A stretch of 64,000 nucleotides of DNA from Takakia lepidozioides (Eukaryota > Streptophyta > Takakiopsida > Takakiales > Takakiaceae). Positions within the stretch are counted from its first letter, which is position 1, and each line of letters begins with the position of its first letter. The position numbers and the translations under genes were made by a program. Positions 22,847-33,900 of this stretch are shown here, piece after piece. The stretch is from the NCBI GenBank assembly GCA_030704615.1, contig CM060732.1, forward strand, positions 73,389,053 through 73,453,052, written 5' to 3'. A model generated the notes under the pieces. The model saw nothing but the letters and a program-made list of their open reading frames with translations. It did no database searches and was not told the DNA's origin.

Positions 22847-23984
22847 GCAATCTTCTGTCTAGAATTGCAGACCTATGTACAAGAGCAGGACACTGGATCA
22901 ATATGTGTGGTCACATCCAAGTTAGGAGTCTTTGAGGTATAGAATTCAGACTAAGAATCTGATTTCCTTGCTTTCTGATTTGTGTCTATGTGTTCTTGAA
23001 CATGCTCAACTTGCCAGCTCCCAGCCAAACCATTAGCACAAATGCCAAGCCTCCATTTCCAGCCTTGCTTCAGACGCCGACCACAGTCAAGAGCGAAGGA
23101 GCAACTTCCCAGCCACTGGCAAGCACCCCCCAGGTATCTGACGGCATTACATAGAACCCCAATAGCAGCACCATGTTCAAAAGTGCTCTCTCCTTCTCCG
23201 ATAAATACCAGAGAATGGATTCCTCTTAGTTAAACACCTGACCTTTTCTTCCATGTGCTTTTCAATTTGCAGGTAAACAAGAAAGTTGGAAGACCTCCAG
23301 AATCGCGCGCCATTGGTGATTGGCTGGCTGTAAGTCTAACTTCATGAATTTCTTGTTATTCTCACATTCATGACCTGTACACATACCTAGAATAAGCATC
23401 TTGACGCCTAAGCAATCTATTATTCACCGTGCACTCTAGGGCAATCTGGAAGCAATGTCTGCAAATTGGACAATTGTGTACAGAGTCAGGTCTGCTGGTT
23501 TGCCTTATATTCGAGAGTACGAGTTCCGATTGTGTTGTACATGTACCACATGTGCAGAAGACACTGAATTTACCCCTGGATGCGCTGGTCCGTGGAGTGG
23601 AGAAGGAAGGCAATGACAACGAGCAGCTGGTCAGGCAGGTCGACAGTCTTGGGAGTATTATGGCATGGCCGACCTTGTTGTCGCCCCTGCACTTAAACCG
23701 CAGAAAGAGCACTGAGTCCGTCACATCCGTAGACTCTTCATAAACTTTTTTTCTGCATGAATGCTCGTTCACATGACTTCTACAAGCAGACTCTCTAGGA
23801 TTTGACAATGTTGCATGTGGTCACACTCGCCAGAAATCAGGCTTTGAATGAGGGAGGTTTGCCATTAGGTTGGGCTTGGTATTTTGGTCATTGTCATAGC
23901 CCGGGTTGGACTGTTTAGGGGAAGTATGACTACAAGACACAAGCAGCACACACAAGAGGTCCTTTTGGGTTGATGGTCGGTCAA

Positions 23985-24400
23985 ATCCTCCATGGGTCAT
24001 GACACAAGGTCAAGGACAAGCTCCAGATTTCAAGCTCCAGATTACCTATGATTTCCTGTGGAAGGATAGATACAAGAAACCTGCATGGGTAGATAATCAA
24101 CTTGAAGCCGTAGCAGCAGCAGCACAATTGATAAAATCAGGCACTGCTGATGAAGGCACCTTCTTCAACACACCTGTTTTCTCATCCTATCAGAATCGGC
24201 CCTAAATTTTCATGTTGAATTTTGCAAGTTTGTTGGTTGAGTGAATCTAGGATAGTTTGGAATGACTTTGACATGATACTGCCAATGTGACAACAGGAAA
24301 GTATCCAGAAACATGTAACAGAGACAAGGAGAAGCTGTGGAATGAATATTTTTCTGACCCCAGACAATGGTGGGACAACCGAGGCAAAAAGGTGAATGCC
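23985..24400 (+). pseudogene. OSB-like module, best-preserved copy
   Basis: 23,999-24,205 is open and reads LQITYDFLWKDRYKKPAWVD, then QLEAVAAAAQLIKSGTADEG. This module recurs in broken form at 13,195-13,265, 13,575-13,680 and 25,140-25,240. Downstream, 24,325-24,400 reads KLWNEYFSDPRQWWDNRGKK, the clearest PDF-motif match. The OSB family binds single-stranded DNA in organelles; here the pieces are separated by stops and untranslatable sequence. The first module is not a part of OSB that I recognise and could come from another gene. Confidence 0.5.
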
Positions 24401-25125
24401 TATCAGATTACCAGATGTCATTCTGAACACTGCCCCTACCCTGGTGGACATGTATGCCAAATGTGGGTGCATCGAGGATGCCAAGGGATCAGTGTTCAAC
24501 TCTATGGCTGAACGAGATGTGGTGTCGTGGAGTGCGATGCTTGCAGGGTATGCACAACAGGGGTGCGGGATGGAGGCTCCAACCTTTGAGCAAATGATGG
24601 GGGAAGGGGTGAAGGCCGCTGACATAACGTTTGTGTGCGTATGGCAGCCCTGGAAAAGGGCAAAGAGATCCCTGGTGACATCATCAAATCTGCAATTGTA
24701 CCAGATGTCATCCTGAACATTGCTCTGGTGGCCATGTATGCCAAATGTGGGAGCATTGAGGATGCCAAGGGAGTGTTCAACACTATGGCTGAATGAGATG
24801 TGGTGTCGTGGAACACGATGCTTGCAGGGTGTGCAGAGCAAGAGCGTGAGATGGGGCTTTGGAGACCTGAAAGCAGATGATGGGGGAAGGGGTGAAGCTC
24901 GACCACATCATATTTGTGTGCGTTTGCAGTGCGTGTGCAAGCCTGTAGCCCTGGAAAAGGGCAAAGAGGTGCATGGTTGCATCACCAAAGCTGGAATTGT
25001 ACCGGATGTGATTATGAACAATACCCTTGTGGACATGTATGCCATTGTGGGAGCATTGAGGATGCGGAGGGAGTGTTCAACACTATGGTTGAACGAGGTG
25101 GTGTCGTGGAACACGATTCATCCAA
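24396..25125 (+). pseudogene. PPR repeat fragments, out of frame
   Basis: Pieces typical of PLS-type pentatricopeptide repeats appear in changing frames: LVDMYAKCGCIEDAKG and AERDVVSWSAMLAGYAQQG (24,434-24,580), ALVAMYAKCGSIEDAKGVFN (24,720-24,785), and KEVHGCITKAGIVPDVIMNN and TLVDMYAIVG (24,960-25,050). Intact PLS-PPR proteins bind organellar RNA sequence-specifically. Stops and frameshifts occur within almost every repeat, so this is not a working gene. Confidence 0.75.
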
Positions 25126-25245
25126 GAGGTCGATTTTAAACACAAGATTACTTCTGATTCCCTGCGGATCAATAGCTACAAGAAAGTAGATGGTCAACTA
25201 AAGGCAGCAGCTGCAGCGGCACAGTTGATAAAATCAGGCACCTCA
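25126..25245 (+). pseudogene. short OSB-associated module copy between PPR blocks
   Basis: The segment around ATTACTTCTGATTCCCTG and AAGTAGATGGTCAACTAAAG, followed by GCACAGTTGATAAAATCAGG, is a degraded copy of the module at 23,999-24,205. It separates two PPR blocks, which shows that the cargo was shuffled and not copied as one gene. Confidence 0.5.
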
Positions 25246-25311
25246 ACCATGACCACAGCTTCTGAAAGAGAATCAAGAGAGGGAGTCCACAATGCCTCTT
25301 CTGGCACTTCT

Positions 25312-26645
25312 GGGCATGTGAAGATACTTTGTGCGACAGCCTGACAGAGGCTCTACAGACTCTAAACCAAGGAGGCAGTTCAGCAGATTCAGATATGTAT
25401 GTCTGTCTCTTGCTTAAGTGCATCAAGATGGAAGGTCTCGAAGCTGGCAAACAGGTGCACACTCACATTATCCAAAGTGGATTCACGCCAAATGTTTTTC
25501 TACTCAACACCCTTGTCAACCTGTATGTTAAGTGCCGGAACATCAGGGATGCTCACCAAGTGTTCAACAAAATGCCTCAATGATCTTTGATCACGTGGAA
25601 TATTATGTTGAAAGGATTTACCAAGCATAGGTGTGGTAGGAACGTTTTGGAGACATATGAGCAAATGATGTGCGAAGCGGTGAAGCCCAACCACATTTGT
25701 TTGTGTTTGCAATGGGTGTGAAAGCTTGGGAGCAAGCTGGAATTGTACCAAATGTCATCTTGAACACTACCCTTGTGGACATGTTTGCCAAATGTGGGTG
25801 CGTTAAGGATGTGAGGGGAGTTTTCAACACTCTGGCTGAACGAGATGTGGTGTCGTGGAATGTGATGCTTGCAGGGTATGCACAACAGGGGCACGGGATG
25901 GAGGCTTTGGAGACCTATGAGCAAATGATGGGGGGCGGGGTGAAGCCTAACCACATCACAAGGCATTTCACCAGATTCAGATATGTATGTCTGTCTCTTG
26001 CTTAAGTGCATCAAGATGGAAGGTCTGGAAGCTGGAAAATAGGTGCATACTCACACCATCCAAAGTGGATTCACGCCAAATGTTTTTCTACTCAACACCC
26101 TTGTCAATATGTATGCTATGTGTGGGAGCATCATTGATGCTCATCAAGTGTTCAACAGAATGCCTCAACGATCTTTGATCACGTGGAATATAATGTTGGC
26201 AGGATGCAGTGCGTGTGCAAGCCTGGGAGCTCTGGAAAAGGGGAAAGAGGTCCATGGTGACATTGTCAAAGCTGGAATTGTACCAGATGTCATTCTGAAC
26301 ACTCCCCTGGTGGACATGTATGCCAAATGTGGGTGCATTAAGGATGCAAAGGGAGTTTCCATGGCTGAACGAGATGTGGTGTCGTGGAGTGCGATGCTTG
26401 CAGGGTATGCACAGCAGGGACGTGATATAGAGGCTTTGGAGACCTATGATCAAATGATGGGGGAAGGGGTGAAGCCCGACCACATCACGTTTGTGTACAT
26501 TTGCAATGCGTGTGCAATCCTGTCAGCTCTGGAAAAGGGCAAAGAGGTCCATGGCGACATTGTCAGATCTGCAATTGTATCAAATGTGATTCTGAACAAT
26601 ACCCTCGTGGACATGTATGAAGGGAGTGTTCGACGGTATGGCTGA
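25312..26645 (+). pseudogene. PPR block with internal duplication
   Basis: A segment reading DMYVCLLLKCIKMEGLEAGK, VHTHIIQSGFTPNVFLLNT and HQVFNKMPQ occurs at 25,390-25,583 and again at 25,980-26,170. The second copy carries a TAG where the first has CAG (Q). Between and after them are further PLS repeats, including the longest open piece, 26,043-26,645 (200 codons), with KEVHGDIVKAGIVPDVILNT, LVDMYAKCGCIKDAKG and EGVKPDHITFVYICNACA. Repeats about 31-36 residues long follow the P, L, S pattern. A TGA interrupts the first copy after MPQ. No complete protein can be read. Confidence 0.8.
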
Positions 26646-27020
26646 ACGAGATGTGCTGTCGTGGAGTGCGATGATTGCAGGATATGCACAGCAAGGGCGC
26701 TGGATGGAGGCTTTGGAGACCTATGAGCAAATGATGTGCGAAGGGGTGAAGCCCGCGCTTTGCATTGCATGATGTTGAGGAAGAGCTTAAAGAATCGTCT
26801 CTTTGCCAACACAATGAGAAGCTGGCCATTGTTTTTGGGCTTATCAACATACCCTCTGGGATGTCTGTGGGGATCATCAAAGAATCTTCGGATGTGTGGT
26901 GATTGCCACACAGCCACCAAATTCATCTCAAAGATAGCTAAGCAAGAGATTGTTGTACGGGATGCAAACCATTTTCACCACTTCCAAAATGATGTTTGTT
27001 CTTGTGGGGAGTATTGGTGA
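26646..27020 (+). pseudogene. PPR-DYW C-terminal domain with frameshift
   Basis: One frame gives [18 protein letters not shown] (HxE part of the cytidine deaminase-like DYW domain, about 26,808-26,860). A different frame gives [32 protein letters not shown] and a terminal CSCGEYW followed by a stop at 27,018-27,020. The HxE and CxxCH zinc-site halves are therefore separated by a frameshift near 26,875-26,885. The final triplet is EYW instead of DYW. DYW domains perform C-to-U editing of organellar RNA; this copy cannot. Confidence 0.8.
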
Positions 27021-27713
27021 AATGAAATGATTGTCACCTAATTGAATGTATTAAACTCTGTCAGCTGCGAGTCAGGTTGGACTCCAACAGTGGCAGCAAA
27101 GGCGCACGAAATCTCTTTTTGGAGAGGAATTCTCAACAGTAGGTTTTGAACATAATTGGACCTTGCGAAGGTTGAAACTGTAGAAGTTCAGAAACTGTCC
27201 TAGTTGATGAACAGAGGTGCAGTGACTAGGTCTTAATGGTCTTCAAGAGGGTCACTCTCTGATGAAAATACCCAGGACTATATATCAGAAAATGGAAACT
27301 TTCTTCAGGCCTCTTGCACATCGGGCATTGACAATGTCCTTTTCATCTCTGCATCTGATTATTGTTCAAAGTGAGATTCCACAACAAGTTTTATTGAGGG
27401 CAAACAGATTTTTTTAATTAATTAATTAGATTTTATTCTATTTTTAAATAAATAAACTTGATATAATATAAAAACATACATATACATATTTGAGGGTATT
27501 TTTTAATTATTGAAAATAGAAATATACATACAGAAGGGGGTACTTTTTAAAAATTATATATTTCTATATATTTACAGGAGGGGGTTTTATAATCTTCAAA
27601 ATATATGTACAGAGGGGGTATAAATGATCCAATGACCCGTATATAGGGGGTTTTTTTTATTAGGCGGCGAACGCACGTGATACGGACAAGTTATAAAGAG
27701 TGCACCCCCCAGG

Positions 27714-27721
27714 GGCTTCGG
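27714..27721. repeat. right target-site duplication GGCTTCGG
   Basis: Exact match to 21,984-21,991; it directly follows the right TIR. Confidence 0.85.
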
Positions 27722-28335
27722 ACCCAGAGGGCAACGAAATCATGTTTGAAGGCAGCTTCGAAAATCAGAATGCTCAAATCACTGCGTGGTCCTAAGTTCA
27801 AGGTGTTGGACACTATGCAGGGACCTATAAATCATTTGAGTCAAGAATGAAGAGCCGAAATACTTGGCAAGTACCATTCGCCGGATTTTGGATTTTCTCC
27901 AACTCTAAGCAAGTCCAAGATTTTACCGGTCCTCGACGAACTCGACGTTAGAGGAGGGGGTGATGTCACGGACATAGCCCAGATGAACTTACTAGGAGTA
28001 AATACCAGAAGTTACTAAGTTACCATGTTATCGGTAGTTGCCATGATCTACCATGATCTACCATGATTTATCATTACTTACCAAGTTACCAGAAGTTTAC
28101 CAAATTACCAAGAGTAACTTTGGAAACTGCTCAGGAAGCTTCATTTGGAAGAAAGTTCTCCATCAAGATACCTCCTTTTGTTTAAGGAAGCTTCTCTATC
28201 GAGAAACCTTTGTTTAATCTTGGAAACTTCTTCAGCAAGAAACCTCCATAGGGGAAGCTTCTTAGGGAAGCTTTTTAGTAGCCAGTATATATAGGAGACG
28301 AGACTGGACACTTTTCACTAAATTCACTTCTAACA
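27722..28335 (+). mobile_element. Ty3/gypsy polyprotein tail and LTR
   Basis: 27,851-28,018 is open and ends with ILPVLDELDVRGGGDVTDIA and a stop. Plant chromovirus polyproteins commonly end in such a GGGDV segment that overlaps the polypurine tract (GAGGAGGGGG at about 27,952) and the LTR start (TGTCACGGACATAG at 27,964). Downstream is a TATA-like CAGTATATATAGGAG at about 28,282. The right LTR border was not determined and no matching second LTR is visible. Confidence 0.65.
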
Positions 28336-28409
28336 ACCTAATTAAGGCTTTAAGTCTTCAAACATAATCTAATGATCTAATGAAAGCTTCAAGTCTTCAA
28401 ACACAATAT

Positions 28410-28933
28410 AAAAAAACCTCGTGTATTAAAATCCCTTATCCAAGACTATACCAAATGCAAACATTAGGTTTTCAACCCTAAATCCTAAACTAAAAATTCT
28501 CAAAATTGACTTAGTATACAATCATAGTAGAATCCTAGAATAATGTTGATGAAATATCTTTTGTATCTATCCACAAATGTACTTAAAAACATAAGAGATT
28601 CAAAACAAAGAGGAGAAAGTTGCCCAATGTTTTTTTAGTTTGTCTTTGGTGAAGTTTTCGCTTTACAAGTTGCTTGATTGCTTTATGTTTCTTCTTCCTT
28701 CTTAATGAAATGGAAATAAACCTAAAAATACCTCGTGCATTAAAATCCACTATCCAAGACTATACCCAAGGCGAACATTAGGTTTTAAACCCTAAACCCT
28801 AAACTAAAACTTGAGAAATTTGACTTAATATACAATCCTAGTGGAATCATAGAATAATGTTGATAAACTATCTTTTGTAGCTATTCACAAATGTACTTCA
28901 AACATGAAGAGACCCAAAGCAAAGAGGATAATA
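28410..28933 (+). repeat. AT-rich ~200-bp direct duplication
   Basis: The block starting CCTCGTGTATTAAAATCCC at about 28,418 recurs at about 28,735 as CCTCGTGCATTAAAATCCA. Both run through CCAAGACTATACC, ACATTAGGTTTT, a short CCCTAAA stretch and AGAATAATGTTGAT to a purine-rich end. Offset is about 317 bp and similarity by eye about 85 percent. They may be remnants of an LTR pair or a local duplication. Confidence 0.65.
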
Positions 28934-30966
28934 ACGAAGGTTGAAACCCTCTTGAAAGAAATGAGAATAAAACAATCAAGCAATTTGTGAAGCGAGAACT
29001 CCACCACAAAGAAAGTGAAATGAACTGGAAGAGACAAACCCTGAAGAGACACCTAATATGGATTATAACCATTTTAAATATCATTATCCATCCATCCATC
29101 CATGAAATTTTCCATCCACCCAGGAGCCCTGTGTGTGGGTCGCCATACAGTAATTGTGTGGCGAGTTGCTGGATTTCCCATATTGTGTACGGATTATTGC
29201 ATGGCGAAAAATTGGCACGTGGAAAGAGGAGGCGATGTGGCAGCGCCGGATTGTAGGGCCAGGAAGAGGCGACGTGGCAGGGAGAGGCCAGCAAGAGAGC
29301 GCATGGGAGCACGTCACAGGAGCTGACCTGGCAGCGGGGCCAGCCAGCAGCCCACCTCGGGCATGAGGACGGGAGCCCGGGCCGCACTATCCTCAAAGGG
29401 CTTGGGACATAGGCGAGGGCGGGCGGTGTCCCATTTGGACGCCTTCATGGGCAGGTTAAGTTACTGTGAAACAGGATATTTTCTCCTCTCACTATCAAGG
29501 GGCCTGATTTGTGAGCTGTCGCTCCCAGGTGTTTCCCTTTGAGAAAAAAAAAGAAGAAAAAAATATAGTTCCCCAATGGCTCTTATAGTCCGGCAGTGGG
29601 CCAAGAAGGTACCCTTCATTCAAGCGTTGGCAACTTCAGTTCACTGCGTAACTTTCACCTCAATGTCAATATCCACCTCTGCATTTTACATCTCCTTGAT
29701 ATGAATATATCTGTAGCCCGTTTTTTAGGAGGAGAGGAGGAGAGTAATCAAACTGGAGAGTATGAGAAGGAGAGGAAATCTGCCAGTCGGGAAACAATCA
29801 AGAACAAACTACGAGATTCTTGAACACATAGGACAGTGCAGGCCTATGTGCGTGGTGATCTGTATGGCAACAAAGTGATAGTGTTGTACAAAGGATTTTG
29901 TAGTCGATTTGGTGGTTCTGCCTTCCTTGCTCTCACTTTCGAAATCGACCACAAAATCCTCTATGCCAGTCCAGAATTCTTCTTCATGGAACATTCCATT
30001 CTAATTGGTTAGTCGGTGCAGCTGATGGAGAAGGATCAAATCATAGCATGAGAAGATGATGGCCTTAGCGAGGGACGTGGAAAGAGAAGTGGAAGGAACA
30101 GCTAGTAGAATAACCGAAGGATGGCACCATACATCATGTCGTTGTGAATTGAAAGTGTTCTTTGGTGAAAGTGTTGTTTGTTTAGATGCCATCTGCTGGG
30201 CACAGCCAAGACGAAACTGTGAGCCTAGTTATTTTCGGGTTTCAAACAAATGACTGAAGACCTCAAGGCTGTAAATAATCTTAAGCACACAAGCAAGACA
30301 AGATTCAAAGCTTTACCCCATCACCTCTAATCAAGAGAGTTTGACAAGGCTGAGCAATTCCTCCATCGAGGGTTGGAGTAGGCCTTGATGACATTGTAGC
30401 AAGGAGGACTTACTTTGTTCATGGTGCTGTGTGTCGTGTTGCTCCATATAGAGGAAATAGCAGCTCACTTGGAATATTCAGTTTCTCTCTTTGCATGACC
30501 TCTCCAAGAGCTGTGTTGGGATGGCTATAGAGCAATCATGTGGCTTAAACTCTTGCAGGACCACACACTGTATCCGTTGCAGAACACCATCAGAGCATAC
30601 GCATTGCCCTTAACGGTCCAGAGACACTTCCACGCATTGCATGACCAGCCGACAGAAAAAGCTTTGAACGGGTCCAGAAAAAGAGAATATATGCTTTGAA
30701 TTTGCATTGAATTTTTAGAGCCAAAATGGCCTCTAATAAAGATGACATTCTTCAAGAGATGTATCTCCATCTCCAGCTTATTGCTACAGGTCACAAACAA
30801 GGACCTTCAATCAAATCTGGTGAGTAATTACAAGGGAGTCTGGTCCAACATGGACCTGCTCCAAGGTCATACTTAATCTATCATAAATTTATCAATTGTA
30901 GAAATAATTCAAACAATATAAATGATGTAATCAAAACTCCACCCGGCGAGAGTGACCTTCTGGTCA
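28934..30966. other. 2 kb without recognisable genes, one hairpin
   Basis: No supported coding exon. Arms AGGATTTTGTAGTCGATTT (about 29,891) and AAATCGACCACAAAATCCT (about 29,941) form a stem with one mismatch and a loop of about 31 bases. The right end of this stretch holds the 3' flank of the HGL1-type gene. Confidence 0.45.
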
Positions 30967-33900
30967 CTACAGGGCATGTAAGTCTAACATCTCATATTCA
31001 TGTGCAATTTGGAGAGGAGTATCCTTGGAGACAGGTCGCTCCTCAGACCACAATTCCAGATTGCAAGCGCCAGGTCCCCAATGAATGAGACAAGTAGCCA
31101 CCTCCTCCACGTTAAACCTGTTGACCAGTGCAAGACCCGTTACCTTGTCCTCCAACATCCATTTCCCTGTCCACACACCATATCCACAACAATCGTCAAG
31201 CATTCTGCGTACATAGTTGCAAAGCCATTATTAGCTCCCACCAACAACTTCCAAGGCTGTTCAGTTCATCTATGGTTTCTGCATTTCCTTGGTAGAATCT
31301 CTGGCTGCAGCCTCAGCTGAAAGAGAAAACCTTTTTTATAGTTCTATACTCTTCCATGCCCCACTTGCCATGAGTATGACCATTCCCTCACTGTAGGAGG
31401 GCCATTGGCTATTATATCCCACAAGGCAGATATACAAAAATCAAGTTTGTGCCCAGATACTTAATACAGCTCCTATTACAGCTCCTATTAAACAAATGTT
31501 TCAAGGGCCAAACGAACTAAGACAACAAACCCATCTGGCACATTCTACGCATGTTCCTCCCCAAGAGCTGAGCACAAGAAACAAATAAGTCCTGTAATCT
31601 GCATGCTTCACACCCTTTGAACTCACCGTTGGGTCTGTCTGCATCTCGGAGCCATGTTTCCTCGAACTCCAGGTTTGCAGTCAGTTCATGAGATGTCCCA
31701 TCTACCGCCACAAACTTTACCACCGTTTCCAAGGGATGTGCCAATTTGAATGTGGGATGTACCCGGAGACAGACCAACCTGCCAAATCACGTTTATTCCA
31801 TTAACAGCGCACTTGATCAAAAAGACTGAAAGGAAACTACTCACTGCAATAGCACACATGATTCTGTTAATCCCTCACTATGTAACCATCATGACACCAG
31901 GGTTAACCTTCAACAGGGCAAGAGGAAGCTGCTGCAGCATGAGAGCATTAAATGTCAAAGAAACCAGCGAGCGCCCCTGGCGATAGTGTCTCTGCTGTGG
32001 AGGTGAAGTGACATCAAACCCAGGGAATTAGTTCCATCTTCTTCCTGAATGAGTTCATGTAATGGAGACAGCAGGTCCAAGCCTGCGTGGTTTCATGGTC
32101 ATACCTAGAAAAGCCGCCAGAGCCTGCACCTACCGACCTCGCTACAATCTTGGAACAAATTCGCACTACATTTGAAGATCCCTCTGAGAGGGCAATCTGG
32201 CGACACAAGCCAAGTCCACCACCTATGTCTCCTTCCATCTCCAAAACATTTCCCCCCCCCATTTGTGCAAGATTGTGTCTGCAAAACCAACCAGGTCACA
32301 GTTGAGACCTTGGCAAGGTGAGACTAATCATCAGACAACCCAAGGTACAATAACATTCAAATGATCATATCCCATGACCCTGCTGGTGAAAGCACCTCAC
32401 AGGATCGAGCCAATCCCCAGCGTGTTGAGGCCTGGAAACTGGCGGATGGTCGCAAATGTCACAACTGCTTTGGTTTGAGAGGTAAGCGCTATTTCTGTTT
32501 TCCCGCTGTATGAAATCCTTAGAGCGGCTCTAAGGGATCCTTAGAACGAACGTAAGGGTTATTCTCACAACTGCCAGGGTTTAGGGTTTAGGTGCTTTAG
32601 TGCACATATAAATCCACGTAATCTCAACAACTGAGTACTCAGAACCTGTCTGCTGCAATTGTGTCTTATCTGCACTAAAAAGAAGCACACAGTGGCTTCT
32701 TGAGGACAGAGATAACCAAGGTTATTCTCACAACAACTGCCAGGGTTTAGGGTTTAGGTGCTTTAGTGCACATATAAATCCGCATAATCTCAACTGACAA
32801 CAACTTGGTACTCAGAATCTGCCTGCTGCAATTGTGTATTATCTGCACTAAAAAAAAGCACACAGTGGCTTGCTTTACTCAAAAGTATACCTGTTGACTT
32901 TATACTCTTCCATGCAGCCAGAAGACCGATGCTCCACCCCACTATATTCCTCGTAGCCTCCTGATTCCAATCTACCCTCGATCCACTCATAACCTGTACA
33001 AACCCACCTCATCTTCAATGTTAGTAGGGTTGGTTTTAGTTTGTCCACAGAGTCATCCATGAATGCGACACCGAGGGTAATATTTCTCACTGCCTTGACC
33101 TTGAACATCCGACAACATAAACAACACATGCACATTAGCAGCAGAGAGGTTTTAAGATTGTACTCATAAGACGTTGTTCGCCGCAGCCTTGTGGCCATTG
33201 ACCCCGCGCCCAGTTTGAGCGGGAACAAAAGGGACAGAACCTACCTCTGTCAGGGGCTGACGTTGGTAGTAAGACTTACCTCCATATAAAGAATTAATCC
33301 GGGTTTTCCAGATATCCTCTAGAAATCCCTTCACACAAGCATCAATCTGCTGTGTGTGATTTGCCCAAAAACTAGGCCTCAGGAGGGCCTGGGCTTTTGG
33401 CTCAGCCTCGAGACTTTCAAAGTTGGTAAACAGGGGTACAGGCACAATAACCTTAATAGATTTGAAGAGAGCATCTCTTTGGTGAGAGAACGCCGGACAG
33501 TGTATCAGAAAATGAATACTGTCTTCAGATTGCCCACACAACAGGCAATTGCACTCTCCCTTTCCTCTCTGCTTCTGTTTGCTGTTCAAAGGTAGGCTTC
33601 CTGCCCTGAGTTTAAATTTCAGTCTAGTGCCGAGAGTGGGTAGACCCTTGAGGTCATCCAAGATGTCCTCCCCCATGTCACAGACTGGAAACAAGTTCAG
33701 GGAAGTTTTCTGCCTAACTTCATTTTCATCAGACAATCTCATGGCAACAGACATGGCTGAGGACACTACAGCCTCTATGTCAGATTTATCCAGCAGGGTC
33801 AAGACTTGCGGATCCAGGTCCAGGTCCTTGAGGATCTCTTCTACTCTCTTCTGCCAGGACTTGGCCTGTTTGACAGGGCGGTCCTGTTTCCAAGATGTAG

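Larger units (their letters stand above)
21992..27713. mobile_element. 5.7-kb non-autonomous TIR DNA transposon carrying OSB-like and PPR-DYW fragments
   Basis: The ends are CCTGGGGGGTGCACTC at 21,992-22,007 and its exact complement GAGTGCACCCCCCAGG at 27,698-27,713. CACGTGCGT recurs at the same inner distance on both sides, so the inverted repeat is imperfect over about 36 bp. The 8-bp duplication GGCTTCGG flanks it. No transposase is present. The last ~300 bp match the right end of the transposase-bearing element at 18,618-18,919, so that family probably mobilised it. Inside, from left to right: a tRNA-like segment, a poly-T and CT-rich tract, repeated OSB-like modules, and a long run of PPR fragments ending in a DYW domain. 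An 8-bp duplication is usual for hAT and Mutator-related families; the TIR sequence does not let me choose. Confidence 0.85.

Noticed and set aside
28480-28810. Interstitial telomere array
   Set aside because: Only one to two CCCTAAA units are present at each place, too few for a telomeric tract.
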